Assembly (NCBI GenBank): GCA_022510845.1
Contig: JAFLSR010000023.1
Location: 1 to 35,932 of the forward strand
DNA length: 35,932 nt
Direction of reading: 5' to 3'
Source of the DNA: Treponema sp.
GTDB taxonomy: Bacteria > Spirochaetota > Spirochaetia > Treponematales > Treponemataceae
How positions within the stretch are numbered: the first letter of the stretch is position 1; every line of letters starts with the position of its first letter. Shown one piece after another: positions 1-6,483 of the stretch. The position numbers and the translations under genes are program-made. Below the pieces are notes generated by a model. That model ran no database searches, was not told where the DNA came from, and worked only from the letters and a program-made list of their open reading frames with translations.

Positions 1-185
1 TCATCCGCGGATATATCGCGAAACTTTACAATCAGAAAGTTGCGGACGAAATCATAATTCAGTACGGCGGCTCGATGAAGGCGAGCAACGCGGCGGAACT
101 TCTCGCCCAGCCCGACATCGACGGCGGCTTGATTGGCGGCGCGTCCTTGAAGGCTGACACATTCGTTCCGATTTGCGAGTGCTAA
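1..185 (+). CDS. tpiA: Triosephosphate isomerase, C-terminal part (partial)
   Basis: This is the last 60 codons of triosephosphate isomerase, the cytosolic glycolytic enzyme that interconverts dihydroxyacetone phosphate and glyceraldehyde 3-phosphate. The frame opens at base 3 and ends with TAA at 183-185. The visible protein carries the two phosphate-gripping loops of the family: YGGSM near the middle and GGASLKAD close to the end. The catalytic His and Glu lie upstream of the window and cannot be checked. A long stem-loop follows directly, so the gene probably ends its own transcript and is not part of the ATPase operon. Confidence 0.93.
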   Translation, partial: IRGYIAKLYNQKVADEIIIQYGGSMKASNAAELLAQPDIDGGLIGGASLKADTFVPICEC

Positions 186-196
186 AAAAGCCGAAG

Positions 197-255
197 TTGA
201 CGCGGGAATCTTTTCTGCTTTTGCAAGTCAAGGCGGCAAAAGCCGCGTCAAATTT
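197..255 (+). terminator. Nested stem-loop terminator after tpiA
   Basis: A perfect 9-bp outer stem (TTGACGCGG at 197-205 with CCGCGTCAA at 243-251) is followed by ATTTT. Inside it sits a second perfect inverted repeat, GCTTTTGC (217-224) with GCAAAAGC (236-243), which shares one base with the outer stem. The position just after the tpiA stop and before a new promoter fits a rho-independent terminator, although the T run is short. Confidence 0.65.
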
Positions 256-283
256 TGTCGGAAAAAAACAAGAAAAATTTCTC

Positions 284-312
284 TTGAATAAATTTGTCGT
301 TTTCATTATAAT
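284..312 (+). promoter_or_regulatory. Sigma-70 type promoter for secG and the V-ATPase 1 operon
   Basis: TTGAAT (284-289) and a perfect TATAAT (307-312) are separated by 17 bases. The expected start of transcription is near 319, giving a leader of about 24 bases before the secG ATG at 343. No equally good promoter was seen between secG and the J-domain gene, so this may drive the whole train, though internal promoters cannot be excluded. Confidence 0.7.
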
Positions 313-342
313 TTGAATCTATCGACTTGAAGTGGAGTTTTT

Positions 343-729
343 ATGGGTGCTATAAAAGTTATTCTTATGGTCGCGTTCGTGATTGTTTGTGTCCTGCTTG
401 TTCTTTTGGTTTTGATTCAGAACGATGAGGGCGGCGGCCTTGGCGGGCTTATGAACGGCTCGGGGAGCGCGGCGTTCGGCTCGCACTCCGCAAGCGTGAT
501 AAACAAGGCGACGTTTGTGCTTGTCGCGCTTTTCATCGTAACGGCTTTTTTCATTGCGCGGCTCAACAAAAAGCCTGCCATAAAATCGACCCTTTCTCCG
601 TCCGTGCAGGAAAGCGTGGACACGAGCGGCGCGGCCGTTGAAGAATGGTATAAGTATCTTGATGCCGATGATGCGGCAAGCGAATCTTCCGAAGAGGAAA
701 CCGTCCTGTCTCTGCCCGAAGAAGAGTAG
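343..729 (+). CDS. secG: SecG, preprotein translocase subunit
   Basis: SecG is the small accessory subunit of the SecYEG channel in the inner membrane. The 128-residue protein has two hydrophobic segments (about residues 4-24 and 51-71) joined by the glycine-rich loop QNDEGGGLGGLMNGSGSAAFG, which is the family hallmark. The C-terminal tail (about 75-128) is long and acidic, ending in a run of Glu and Asp, longer than in a typical 75-110 residue SecG. The start is preceded by a GGAG-type ribosome site at 9 bases. It is the first gene after the promoter at 284-312. The next gene follows after 86 bases. Confidence 0.92.
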   Translation: MGAIKVILMVAFVIVCVLLVLLVLIQNDEGGGLGGLMNGSGSAAFGSHSASVINKATFVLVALFIVTAFFIARLNKKPAIKSTLSPSVQESVDTSGAAVEEWYKYLDADDAASESSEEETVLSLPEEE

Positions 730-815
730 TTTCGATGCGTTTTTTGCGGCGGTTTCGTATTGCGTGATTCGCCGTTTTGCGCATTTTTTACTGAATTTTA
801 GAAGAAGGTGATAGA

Positions 816-1274
816 ATGTTGGCAAAGTTTTTCAGCCCAAGTTTTATCAGCATGGATTTGGAGAGCACGGACAAGGACGAACTTTTCGAAGAAATGGTGG
901 AAATCTTTGTCCGTGGCGGCGAGCCTCTCGATCGCGCGGAGGTCTTGGAGCGGCTTCTTGAGCGCGAGTCAAAGATGTCCACTGGCGTGATTTCCGGAAT
1001 CGCGATTCCGCACGCAATCTGTTCCGGCATTGAAAAGGATATGTTCGCCGTCGGCGTGAGCCGCAAGGGAATTGAATACGACGCGCTTGACGGAAAGCCT
1101 GTTCACATAGTGTTCATGCTTCTTTTTGCCCAGGGAAAGGCGTCAGACCATTTGGAAGTGATTCGCAAACTTTCGCTCATTTTGGACAACGCCGAAATCC
1201 GAAAAAGTCTTCTTGCGGTTGAGGACGCGCATTCGCTTTTCGAAATGATTTGCGATGCGGAGGAGTCTTTGTGA
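816..1274 (+). CDS. PTS EIIA domain protein (PtsN/fructose-type)
   Basis: This 152-residue protein is a stand-alone EIIA domain of the fructose/nitrogen-PTS family, which accepts a phosphate from HPr or NPr on a histidine. The conserved active-site stretch GIAIPHA is present, with the phospho-accepting His at residue 66. The C-terminal half, with HLEVIRKLSLIL, matches the same fold. There is no membrane segment and no EIIB or EIIC nearby, so a regulatory role like that of PtsN is more likely than sugar transport. An AGAAGG site precedes the start. Its TGA stop overlaps the ATG of the ATPase H subunit by one base (TGATG), so the two are probably translationally coupled. Confidence 0.88.
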   Translation: MLAKFFSPSFISMDLESTDKDELFEEMVEIFVRGGEPLDRAEVLERLLERESKMSTGVISGIAIPHAICSGIEKDMFAVGVSRKGIEYDALDGKPVHIVFMLLFAQGKASDHLEVIRKLSLILDNAEIRKSLLAVEDAHSLFEMICDAEESL

Positions 1275-1576
1275 TGGAAGTGGAAGAACGGGCGCTCATC
1301 GCCAATCTGCTCGAAGCCGAGGAAAGCGCGAGCGCGCTTGTCGCGGAGGCTCATGCCGAAGCCGAAAAAATTCTGGCGCAGGCGAGGGCGCAGGCGGATT
1401 CGGACTACGAAAAAAAATTCAGGGAAATGGATTCTTCTTTGGAAGCGGATTACGAGAAAAAAATCCAAGAACTGAACGCAGGACATTCTTCCGCCCTTGA
1501 ATCATATAGGGAAAGAATTCGCAATGTGAATAAGAATACGGACGCATTCTACGAGTTTTTGCAATCAGTCTTGTAA
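1274..1576 (+). CDS. V/A-type ATPase subunit H (G-like peripheral stalk), operon 1
   Basis: This 100-residue, highly charged, Ala/Glu-rich protein is predicted to be one long coiled coil (residues about 10-85, for example EAHAEAEKILAQARAQADSD). That is the build of the AhaH/NtpF/G subunit, which pairs with subunit E to make the peripheral stalk tying the catalytic head to subunit I. The start at 1274 is chosen because it overlaps the EIIA stop as TGATG. An upstream in-frame codon at 1250 would lie inside the EIIA gene. Identification rests on size, coiled-coil character and its place at the head of an H-C-I-K-F-E-A-B-D cluster, since the sequence itself is weakly conserved. Confidence 0.75.
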   Translation: MEVEERALIANLLEAEESASALVAEAHAEAEKILAQARAQADSDYEKKFREMDSSLEADYEKKIQELNAGHSSALESYRERIRNVNKNTDAFYEFLQSVL

Positions 1577-1587
1577 GAAGGTGTGTG

Positions 1588-2598
1588 GTGGAACGTTCAG
1601 GCGCTCAGTCTTATGTCTACGCGAAAGCCAGCGGAATCTTGGCGCGGTCGTTTGTCGGCCAGCGCGCGGCGTCGCTTTTCGGCGCGCGTTCCATACCGGA
1701 ACTTTGGTCGCTTGTCTTGAAGACGGAAGTCCCGTCCGTTCCAGAAACCCTTTTGGCGCGGCGCTTCGAGGAAGAGGCTGGCGCGAAGCTCATTTTGGAC
1801 TACAAACGCTTGCTCGATATGTACGACAAACCTGACGATGTGGCGGTGCTGCTCTTGCGCTATTTCGACTATTCCAACTTGAAGTCGCTTGGCGCTGCCG
1901 CCGCCATGGGGCAGAAAAAATTTCCCCACATTCGCGGAATCGCGCCCTACAATATTTTGAATTATGACGGTTGGCCTTCGATAAAAAAGATTACGGAAGG
2001 CTCGCCGCTTTCCTGGTATGACAAGGAACCTGAAATCACGGAGCAGCAGTTTTTGGATGCCAAAATCGACAGGCAGTTCGTTTCGGACTTGTGGAAGGCC
2101 GCTGGTCGCCTCAATTTTTTGGAACGTCCGAATGTCCAAAAATTGATTCTGAAAAAATATGCGGTTTGGAACATGACTTGGGCGTTGCGCCTCAAAGTTT
2201 TTTACAAGATGGAGCGCGATGAAATTTTGGAGCATATTTCTTTCCTTGATTCTTCGGCAAAAAAAGACGACCTGCTTGCGCGTGATGCCATTGAAATTTT
2301 GGAAAAGAACCCTGAGCATTACGAAGACTGGAGCGACTGGAAATATGCAAGGTTTTTGAACGCGCATGAAGAAGGCTCAATATGGACGATTGACCCGTGC
2401 TGGGTGGAGGACGCTGCGCAAAAGGAACTTGTCGCGGAATCGAACAGGCTTTTCCATGCGAATCCATTTGAGCCAATAGTTTTGGTTTCGTGGTTTTTCA
2501 TTAAACTGCACGAACTCGATCTTATGCGCGCGGCGTTGGAAGGCTTGCGCCTGAATGTCGGAGCAGAATCTGCGATGGAAGCGGCAGGAATAAGATAG
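1588..2598 (+). CDS. V/A-type ATPase subunit C (central stalk socket), operon 1
   Basis: This 336-residue protein matches subunit C (NtpC/AtpC, eukaryotic d), the helical funnel that joins the rotor axle to the c-ring. It begins VERSGAQSYVYAKASGILARSF, like the YxxAKAR-type start of this family. It is rich in helices with regularly spaced Trp and Tyr and has no membrane segment. Length is normal for the family (330-390). Two adjacent GTG codons (1585 and 1588) could start it. The AAGAAGG site ending at 1581 is 6 bases from 1588, so that one is preferred. The gene lies between H and I, the usual position. Confidence 0.85.
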   Translation: MERSGAQSYVYAKASGILARSFVGQRAASLFGARSIPELWSLVLKTEVPSVPETLLARRFEEEAGAKLILDYKRLLDMYDKPDDVAVLLLRYFDYSNLKSLGAAAAMGQKKFPHIRGIAPYNILNYDGWPSIKKITEGSPLSWYDKEPEITEQQFLDAKIDRQFVSDLWKAAGRLNFLERPNVQKLILKKYAVWNMTWALRLKVFYKMERDEILEHISFLDSSAKKDDLLARDAIEILEKNPEHYEDWSDWKYARFLNAHEEGSIWTIDPCWVEDAAQKELVAESNRLFHANPFEPIVLVSWFFIKLHELDLMRAALEGLRLNVGAESAMEAAGIR

Positions 2599-2605
2599 GT
2601 GGTTT

Positions 2606-4600
2606 ATGGCAAGAACGACTCGTATGTGCCTTGTTGAGTTGATGGTTCTCAAAGAAGACATTTCAAATGTGCTTTTGTTTTTGGGAAAGAGCGGAATTTT
2701 CCAGTTCCAAAACAAATTGGGAGGCGAGGAAAATTCCTTGCGCACCACGGCTCCAGCGCATGAAAACCGAGAGCGCGAGATGTTCGTCCGGCTTGACCAG
2801 GTGCGGGCATTTTTGGGAATTGACGACAGCGGAGTTTCCGTAAAAGAAGCGAGCCTTCCTTGCGAACAAGACTTCGAAGAGGCGGAGAAAATCATTTCTT
2901 CGCTTGAAGGCCTCATAAAGCGGGACACTGTGGAGCGCGAGAGTTTCAAGCGCGTTGAAGAATCATACAAGGAAGCATCGGCTTTCAGCAACTTGAAGCA
3001 GTCCTACAGCGAACTTGAACGGCTTTCTTTCCTTTCGTTGAGAATCGGAAAAATAGACCCTGCCGTATTTGACGAGTTGAAATTCGCCGTGGGACAACGC
3101 GCGGTGATAGTGCCGCTTGGCGACGACAAAACGCGGATTCTTGCGGCTTCAAGCAAAAAGGGGCGTTTCGCTCTCGACACGGAACTCAAGAAATTCGGGT
3201 TTGTCCAAATGGAAATCCCGAAGGATTTCAAGGGAATCCCGGACGAGGTTTTGGCTTCGCTCAAAGCCCAGCGCGACGAAGAAAAGATAAAAATCCGCGA
3301 AATAGAAACCGAGCGCGCGAACTTCACCGAAACTCACAGCGAAAAAATCCTGCGCTTTTTGGCTTCGTTCTCGCTCGGCGCGCAACTCTGCGACACAGAG
3401 AATCTGCTCGAATCCACGCAGTTGGTTTATCGGCTTACGGGCTGGATTCCGATTTCCGAATCCGATGATTTCATAAAAGAAGTCGAGACGCTCACATCAA
3501 AGCGTGTTTCGGTCCGCAAGTACAGGCCGGAAGAAGTTCCGAGCATCGTTTCGGGAAAGGAAAAAGTTCCTGTGCGCCTCACTCGCTCGAAATTCGCGGG
3601 CGCGTTCAACAGGATGATTTTCAGTTACGGTTCGCCAGTCTACGGCACAGTCGATCCCACGCCGTTCGTCGCGGTGTTCTTCACGCTTCTTTTCGGAATA
3701 ATGTTCGGCGATGCTGGACAGGGGCTTGTGTTCTTCTTGGCTGGAATCCTGATGGCGCGGAACATCGTGAAAGTCGGCGGATGGAACAAGTTCGCCCCGA
3801 TTTTCATCGGAATCGGAATTTCGAGCATGGTGATGGGGCTTCTCACAGGCGAATTTTTTGCCAACGAGACGTTCTTGGAGCCGTTCGAGCGTTTTGTGAC
3901 AGGGCTTTTTGGCGAGAGCCGCAATCAGATTCTTCCGATGATGCCGCAGTCCGATCCGAATTCCGTGAGGCGAATGTTCATGTTCTTCGGATTTTCCGTT
4001 GCCGTGGGCTTCGTGATAAATTCGGTGGGAATCATCATAAACATCGTGAACTCGTTCGCGCGAAAAAAAGTCGGCCACGCGCTTTTTGGAAAGGGCGGGC
4101 TTTCGGGCGCACTTTTCTTTTGGTATGTCGTCGCGCTTGCAGTGCGAGTGGCGGCTTTCGGACACAAGGTCGCGCTTTACGACTGGATTGTAATCGGAGC
4201 GTCGCTTTTCTTCTGCGCGTTCGGCGAGGTTTTCACGCGACTTGTTGAGGGCGAGCGACCTGTGATGGAAAACGGATTCGGAGCCGCGGTAATCGAAGCG
4301 GTGGTGGAACTTTTGGAAACCGTCATCACATACCTTTCAAATTCGGTGAGTTTTTTGCGAGTGGGCGCGTTCGCCTTGGCCCATGCCGTGCTCGGATTCA
4401 TAATCAGCACGATGATGGAATTGGTAGGAGGCGCGGGCGCGGTGGCAATCGGAATCGTTGGAAACGCGATTGTGGTCGTCCTTGAAGGAATGATTGTCGC
4501 GATTCAGGCGATTCGCTTGCAATACTATGAATTCTTTTCCAAATTCTTTGGCGAGACAGGAAAGGAATTCAAGCCCTATGAATTCGTCTACCGAAAATGA
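2606..4600 (+). CDS. V/A-type ATPase subunit I (a subunit), operon 1
   Basis: Subunit I is the membrane stator through which ions reach the c-ring. The 664-residue protein has a soluble, partly coiled-coil N-terminal half (about 1-340) and a multi-helix C-terminal half starting near FVAVFFTLLFGIMFGDAGQG, a signature stretch of the family. The essential ion-channel arginine is visible in SFLRVGAFALAHA at residue 585. An AGGTGG site precedes the ATG 7 bases after the C subunit stop. It differs strongly from its operon 2 counterpart, where the same motif reads YIRLWAVALAGA, so the two are ancient paralogues and not a recent duplication. Confidence 0.93.
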   Translation: MARTTRMCLVELMVLKEDISNVLLFLGKSGIFQFQNKLGGEENSLRTTAPAHENREREMFVRLDQVRAFLGIDDSGVSVKEASLPCEQDFEEAEKIISSLEGLIKRDTVERESFKRVEESYKEASAFSNLKQSYSELERLSFLSLRIGKIDPAVFDELKFAVGQRAVIVPLGDDKTRILAASSKKGRFALDTELKKFGFVQMEIPKDFKGIPDEVLASLKAQRDEEKIKIREIETERANFTETHSEKILRFLASFSLGAQLCDTENLLESTQLVYRLTGWIPISESDDFIKEVETLTSKRVSVRKYRPEEVPSIVSGKEKVPVRLTRSKFAGAFNRMIFSYGSPVYGTVDPTPFVAVFFTLLFGIMFGDAGQGLVFFLAGILMARNIVKVGGWNKFAPIFIGIGISSMVMGLLTGEFFANETFLEPFERFVTGLFGESRNQILPMMPQSDPNSVRRMFMFFGFSVAVGFVINSVGIIINIVNSFARKKVGHALFGKGGLSGALFFWYVVALAVRVAAFGHKVALYDWIVIGASLFFCAFGEVFTRLVEGERPVMENGFGAAVIEAVVELLETVITYLSNSVSFLRVGAFALAHAVLGFIISTMMELVGGAGAVAIGIVGNAIVVVLEGMIVAIQAIRLQYYEFFSKFFGETGKEFKPYEFVYRK

Positions 4601-4706
4601 CGCGGACGAAAAATCACTTCGCGGGATTTGGAAAGTTCATGCACCTTGCGCGGAATTGATTCGTGCGACGATACTCCGCGTCGGGGCTTGTTGATTAGGG
4701 AGTTTT

Positions 4707-4836
4707 ACATAAAACCACCGCACAGATGGCGCGGCGTTTTTATGTTCAAAGTTTGCGTCGCAAACTTAATATTGTTGTGCGTTTTCATTTCATTGCAAAC
4801 GCACGATAAAAAAGCATTCGCGATTTTGAAAAATCG
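4707..4836 (+). promoter_or_regulatory. Stem-loop cluster upstream of the c-ring gene atpK (operon 1)
   Basis: The 262-base gap between I and K has no credible gene. It holds four inverted repeats in a row: ACATAAAAC (4707-4715) with GTTTTTATGT (4736-4745) enclosing CCGC/GCGG; AAGTTTGCG (4749-4757) with CGCAAACTT (4759-4767); GTGCGTTT (4777-4784) with AAACGCAC (4797-4804); and CGATTTT (4821-4827) with AAAATCG (4830-4836). They lie just before the AGGAG site (4852-4856) of K. They could stabilise or process the mRNA, or partly terminate it, to raise K output over its neighbours. That role is inference. Confidence 0.5.
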
Positions 4837-4862
4837 TTCATGTTTTTTTATAGGAGTTCATA

Positions 4863-5192
4863 ATGAACAAGAAAATTTTCGTTTTGGTGGCAGCGTTGTT
4901 CTGCGTCGCCATGGCAGGGATTTTCGCCCAGTCTTCTTCCGAAAATGCGGAGGAGCAGGCAATCGAGCAGGCGGACAACTCGAAGTCCTTCAAGTACATC
5001 GCGGCTTGTCTTGCGGTGGGCTTTTCGTGCATCGCCGGCGGAATGGCAGTAGGAAAAATCGGTGCTGCCGCGATGGGCGCGATGAGCGAAAATTCTGAAC
5101 TTTCGGGAAAAGCCTTGCCGTTCGTCGGACTTGCCGAAGGTATCTGTCTTTGGGGATTCCTTGTTGCCCTGCTCATAATAATACTGGGATAG
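4863..5192 (+). CDS. V/A-type ATPase subunit K (c-ring proteolipid, 2-helix), operon 1
   Basis: This 109-residue proteolipid forms the rotor ring of the membrane part. Residues 1-22 form a signal-peptide-like hydrophobic segment ending AGIFAQ. A short acidic linker follows, then a single helical hairpin (about 45-75 and 84-108). The ion-carrying carboxylate is Glu92 in GLAEGICLW. The place equivalent to the Na+ ligand Gln110 of Enterococcus hirae NtpK is Val63 (AVGKIGAAA), and the residue after the Glu is Gly, not Thr/Ser, which points to a proton-type site. Some archaeal c subunits also have an extra N-terminal hydrophobic stretch. AGGAG precedes the ATG. Confidence 0.9.
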   Translation: MNKKIFVLVAALFCVAMAGIFAQSSSENAEEQAIEQADNSKSFKYIAACLAVGFSCIAGGMAVGKIGAAAMGAMSENSELSGKALPFVGLAEGICLWGFLVALLIIILG

Positions 5193-5205
5193 GCCAAGGC
5201 ATTTC

Positions 5206-5550
5206 ATGCAGTATTTTGTCATCGGTGAACGAGAAATCGTCCTGGTATTCGCGCTGATTGGCGTGGAGGGGGCGGTCGCGACAAACCGCGCCGAAGCCCT
5301 CGAAGCGTTCAGCCGCGTGACTGGAAAAAAAATTCTCGAAAACGGTGTTTCCGCGCCAACAAGCGTGGAACGTCCCAAAGTCCTGATTTTGACGGAAGAA
5401 ATTTCGATGCTGCTTGAAGAAGAAGTCATGGAATGGCAGCGCGGCGCGAAATATCCGCTTATCGTCGAAATTCCCGGAATCGGCGGACATTTGGCGGGAC
5501 GAAAAACTCTCACGCAGTCGATTCGCGAGGCGGTGGGAATACATATTTAA
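5206..5550 (+). CDS. V/A-type ATPase subunit F (rotor regulator), operon 1
   Basis: This 114-residue cytosolic protein matches subunit F (NtpG/AtpF), which binds subunit D at the rotor axle. It shows the family pattern of an N-terminal alpha/beta domain starting MQYFVIGEREIVLVFALIGVEG, a central PKVLILTEEIS strand-helix, and a C-terminal PLIVEIPGIGG stretch leading to a final helix. Length is typical. It starts 13 bases after K with an AAGG site. No equivalent gene is present in operon 2. It is the last gene before the tandem repeats. Confidence 0.88.
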   Translation: MQYFVIGEREIVLVFALIGVEGAVATNRAEALEAFSRVTGKKILENGVSAPTSVERPKVLILTEEISMLLEEEVMEWQRGAKYPLIVEIPGIGGHLAGRKTLTQSIREAVGIHI

Positions 5551-5690
5551 TATTAAAATCAGCAACTAAAATATCGTTACTGATTTTAATGTCGAGTTTT
5601 CTATGAAAACTCGCTTATTTAAGGCTCGCGTGCGCGAGCGAAATAAGCATCCTCGAAAAATGAAATTTTCCGCGGTGCTTATTTTTAGGG
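5549..5690 (+). repeat. Structured 142-bp intergenic repeat, copy 1
   Basis: This is the first of two tandem units with exact 142-base spacing; it begins with the last two bases of the F gene stop codon. It contains TTAAAATCAGCAAC paired with GTTACTGATTTTAA (one mismatch), the perfect hairpin CGAGTTTT (5593-5600) with AAAACTCG (5606-5613), CTCGCG-tg-CGCGAG, and AAATAAGCA (5641-5649) with TGCTTATTT (5676-5684). The AAATAAGC arm can also pair with GCTTATTT at 5613-5620, so two folds compete. There is no open frame or ribosome site. Confidence 0.85.
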
Positions 5691-5832
5691 AATATTAAAA
5701 TCAGCAACTAAAATATCGTTGCTGGTTTTAATGTCGAGTTTTCTATGAAAACTCGCTTATTTGAATGCCCGCGTGCGCGAGCGAACTCGTCATCTTCGAA
5801 AGTAAAAACTTCTTCGATGCCGAGTTTTAGGG
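5691..5832 (+). repeat. Structured 142-bp intergenic repeat, copy 2
   Basis: This unit is adjacent to copy 1 and in the same orientation. The first 70 bases are almost identical, but the last third has changed. The outer stem is now AACTCG-t-CATC (5784-5794) with GATG-c-CGAGTT (5816-5826), so both arms changed together while pairing was kept. The first stem is TTAAAATCAGCAAC with GTTGCTGGTTTTAA, restoring a G-C pair that is mismatched in copy 1. The unit ends TTTTAGGG like copy 1, and that AGGG probably serves as the ribosome site of the E gene 9 bases downstream. Confidence 0.85.
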
Positions 5833-5841
5833 AAAATTTTT

Positions 5842-6483
5842 ATGGAAGAAATACGGTCTACCGAAATTCTCGAAAAAGAAATACAAGCCGAATCCAAAAA
5901 GGAAGCGGAAAAAATTCTTGCGGCGGCGAGGCGAGAGACGGAATCAATTCTTTCGGAAACAGGAACGCGATTGGAAAACGCGAAAGCCGAGCGCGAGAAA
6001 TTTTATGCGGACAAACTTTCAAAGTGCGAAAAAGTCCTGCAAGCATCAGTTCCGCTGGAACGCCAAAGGTTTTTGGTTTCGTTCGTCGCGCAGAGCGTGG
6101 ATTCCGCGCTGAACGAATATTTCAAAAAGCTTTCGCAAAAAGAGCGTCTTGAAATCGCCATCCGTCCTGTCCGCGAAAAAAAAGAATTTTTCGCAAGCAA
6201 AAAATTCCGCGCGAAGGTCTACGGCTTCGACTTGGATTTGGCGCGCGGTTCGCTTGAAAAGGAACTTGGAGGCAGTCTTCTTGCCTGCGAAAAAATCGAC
6301 TTCGCGCTTTCAGGCGAAAAGGCCGAAAGCGCAATCGAATTCCGCGAGGGCGTAATCTTGGAATCCGAGGACAGCGCGATAAAGTGCCGCCTCACTTTGG
6401 AAGAATCCGTTGGCGAACTCAAGGACAGGCATTACGGCGCGCTTGTGGAAAAACTTTTTGGCGATGAATTGAGGAAGATATGA
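5842..6483 (+). CDS. V/A-type ATPase subunit E (peripheral stalk), operon 1
   Basis: This 213-residue protein is the E subunit, which with H forms the outer stalk holding the A3B3 head. Residues about 5-70 form a charged coiled coil ([20 protein letters not shown]). The C-terminal globular part (about 110-213) ends [20 protein letters not shown], like other E subunits (V..LRxxxExxxAxxLFG). The GGG at the end of the preceding repeat acts as ribosome site. Its TGA overlaps the ATG of A as ATGA, a sign of coupled translation. Confidence 0.88.
   Translation: MEEIRSTEILEKEIQAESKKEAEKILAAARRETESILSETGTRLENAKAEREKFYADKLSKCEKVLQASVPLERQRFLVSFVAQSVDSALNEYFKKLSQKERLEIAIRPVREKKEFFASKKFRAKVYGFDLDLARGSLEKELGGSLLACEKIDFALSGEKAESAIEFREGVILESEDSAIKCRLTLEESVGELKDRHYGALVEKLFGDELRKI

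Noticed and set aside
319..825. Open frame of 168 codons on the minus strand opposite secG
   Set aside because: It is antisense to a clearly recognised secG, is rich in Arg/Lys with no family resemblance and has no ribosome site.
4707..4745. First stem-loop before K as a true operon terminator
   Set aside because: It has an interrupted T run (GTTTTTATG), no new promoter follows, and K must be made together with I and F; partial termination stays possible.
4628..5098. Open frame of 156 codons on the + strand across the I-K gap
   Set aside because: It overlaps subunit K in another frame, passes through several stem-loops and has no ribosome site.
5549..5832. CRISPR array or insertion sequence in the F-E gap
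   Set aside because: There are only two 142-base units without spacers, no cas genes, no transposase and no clear target duplication.
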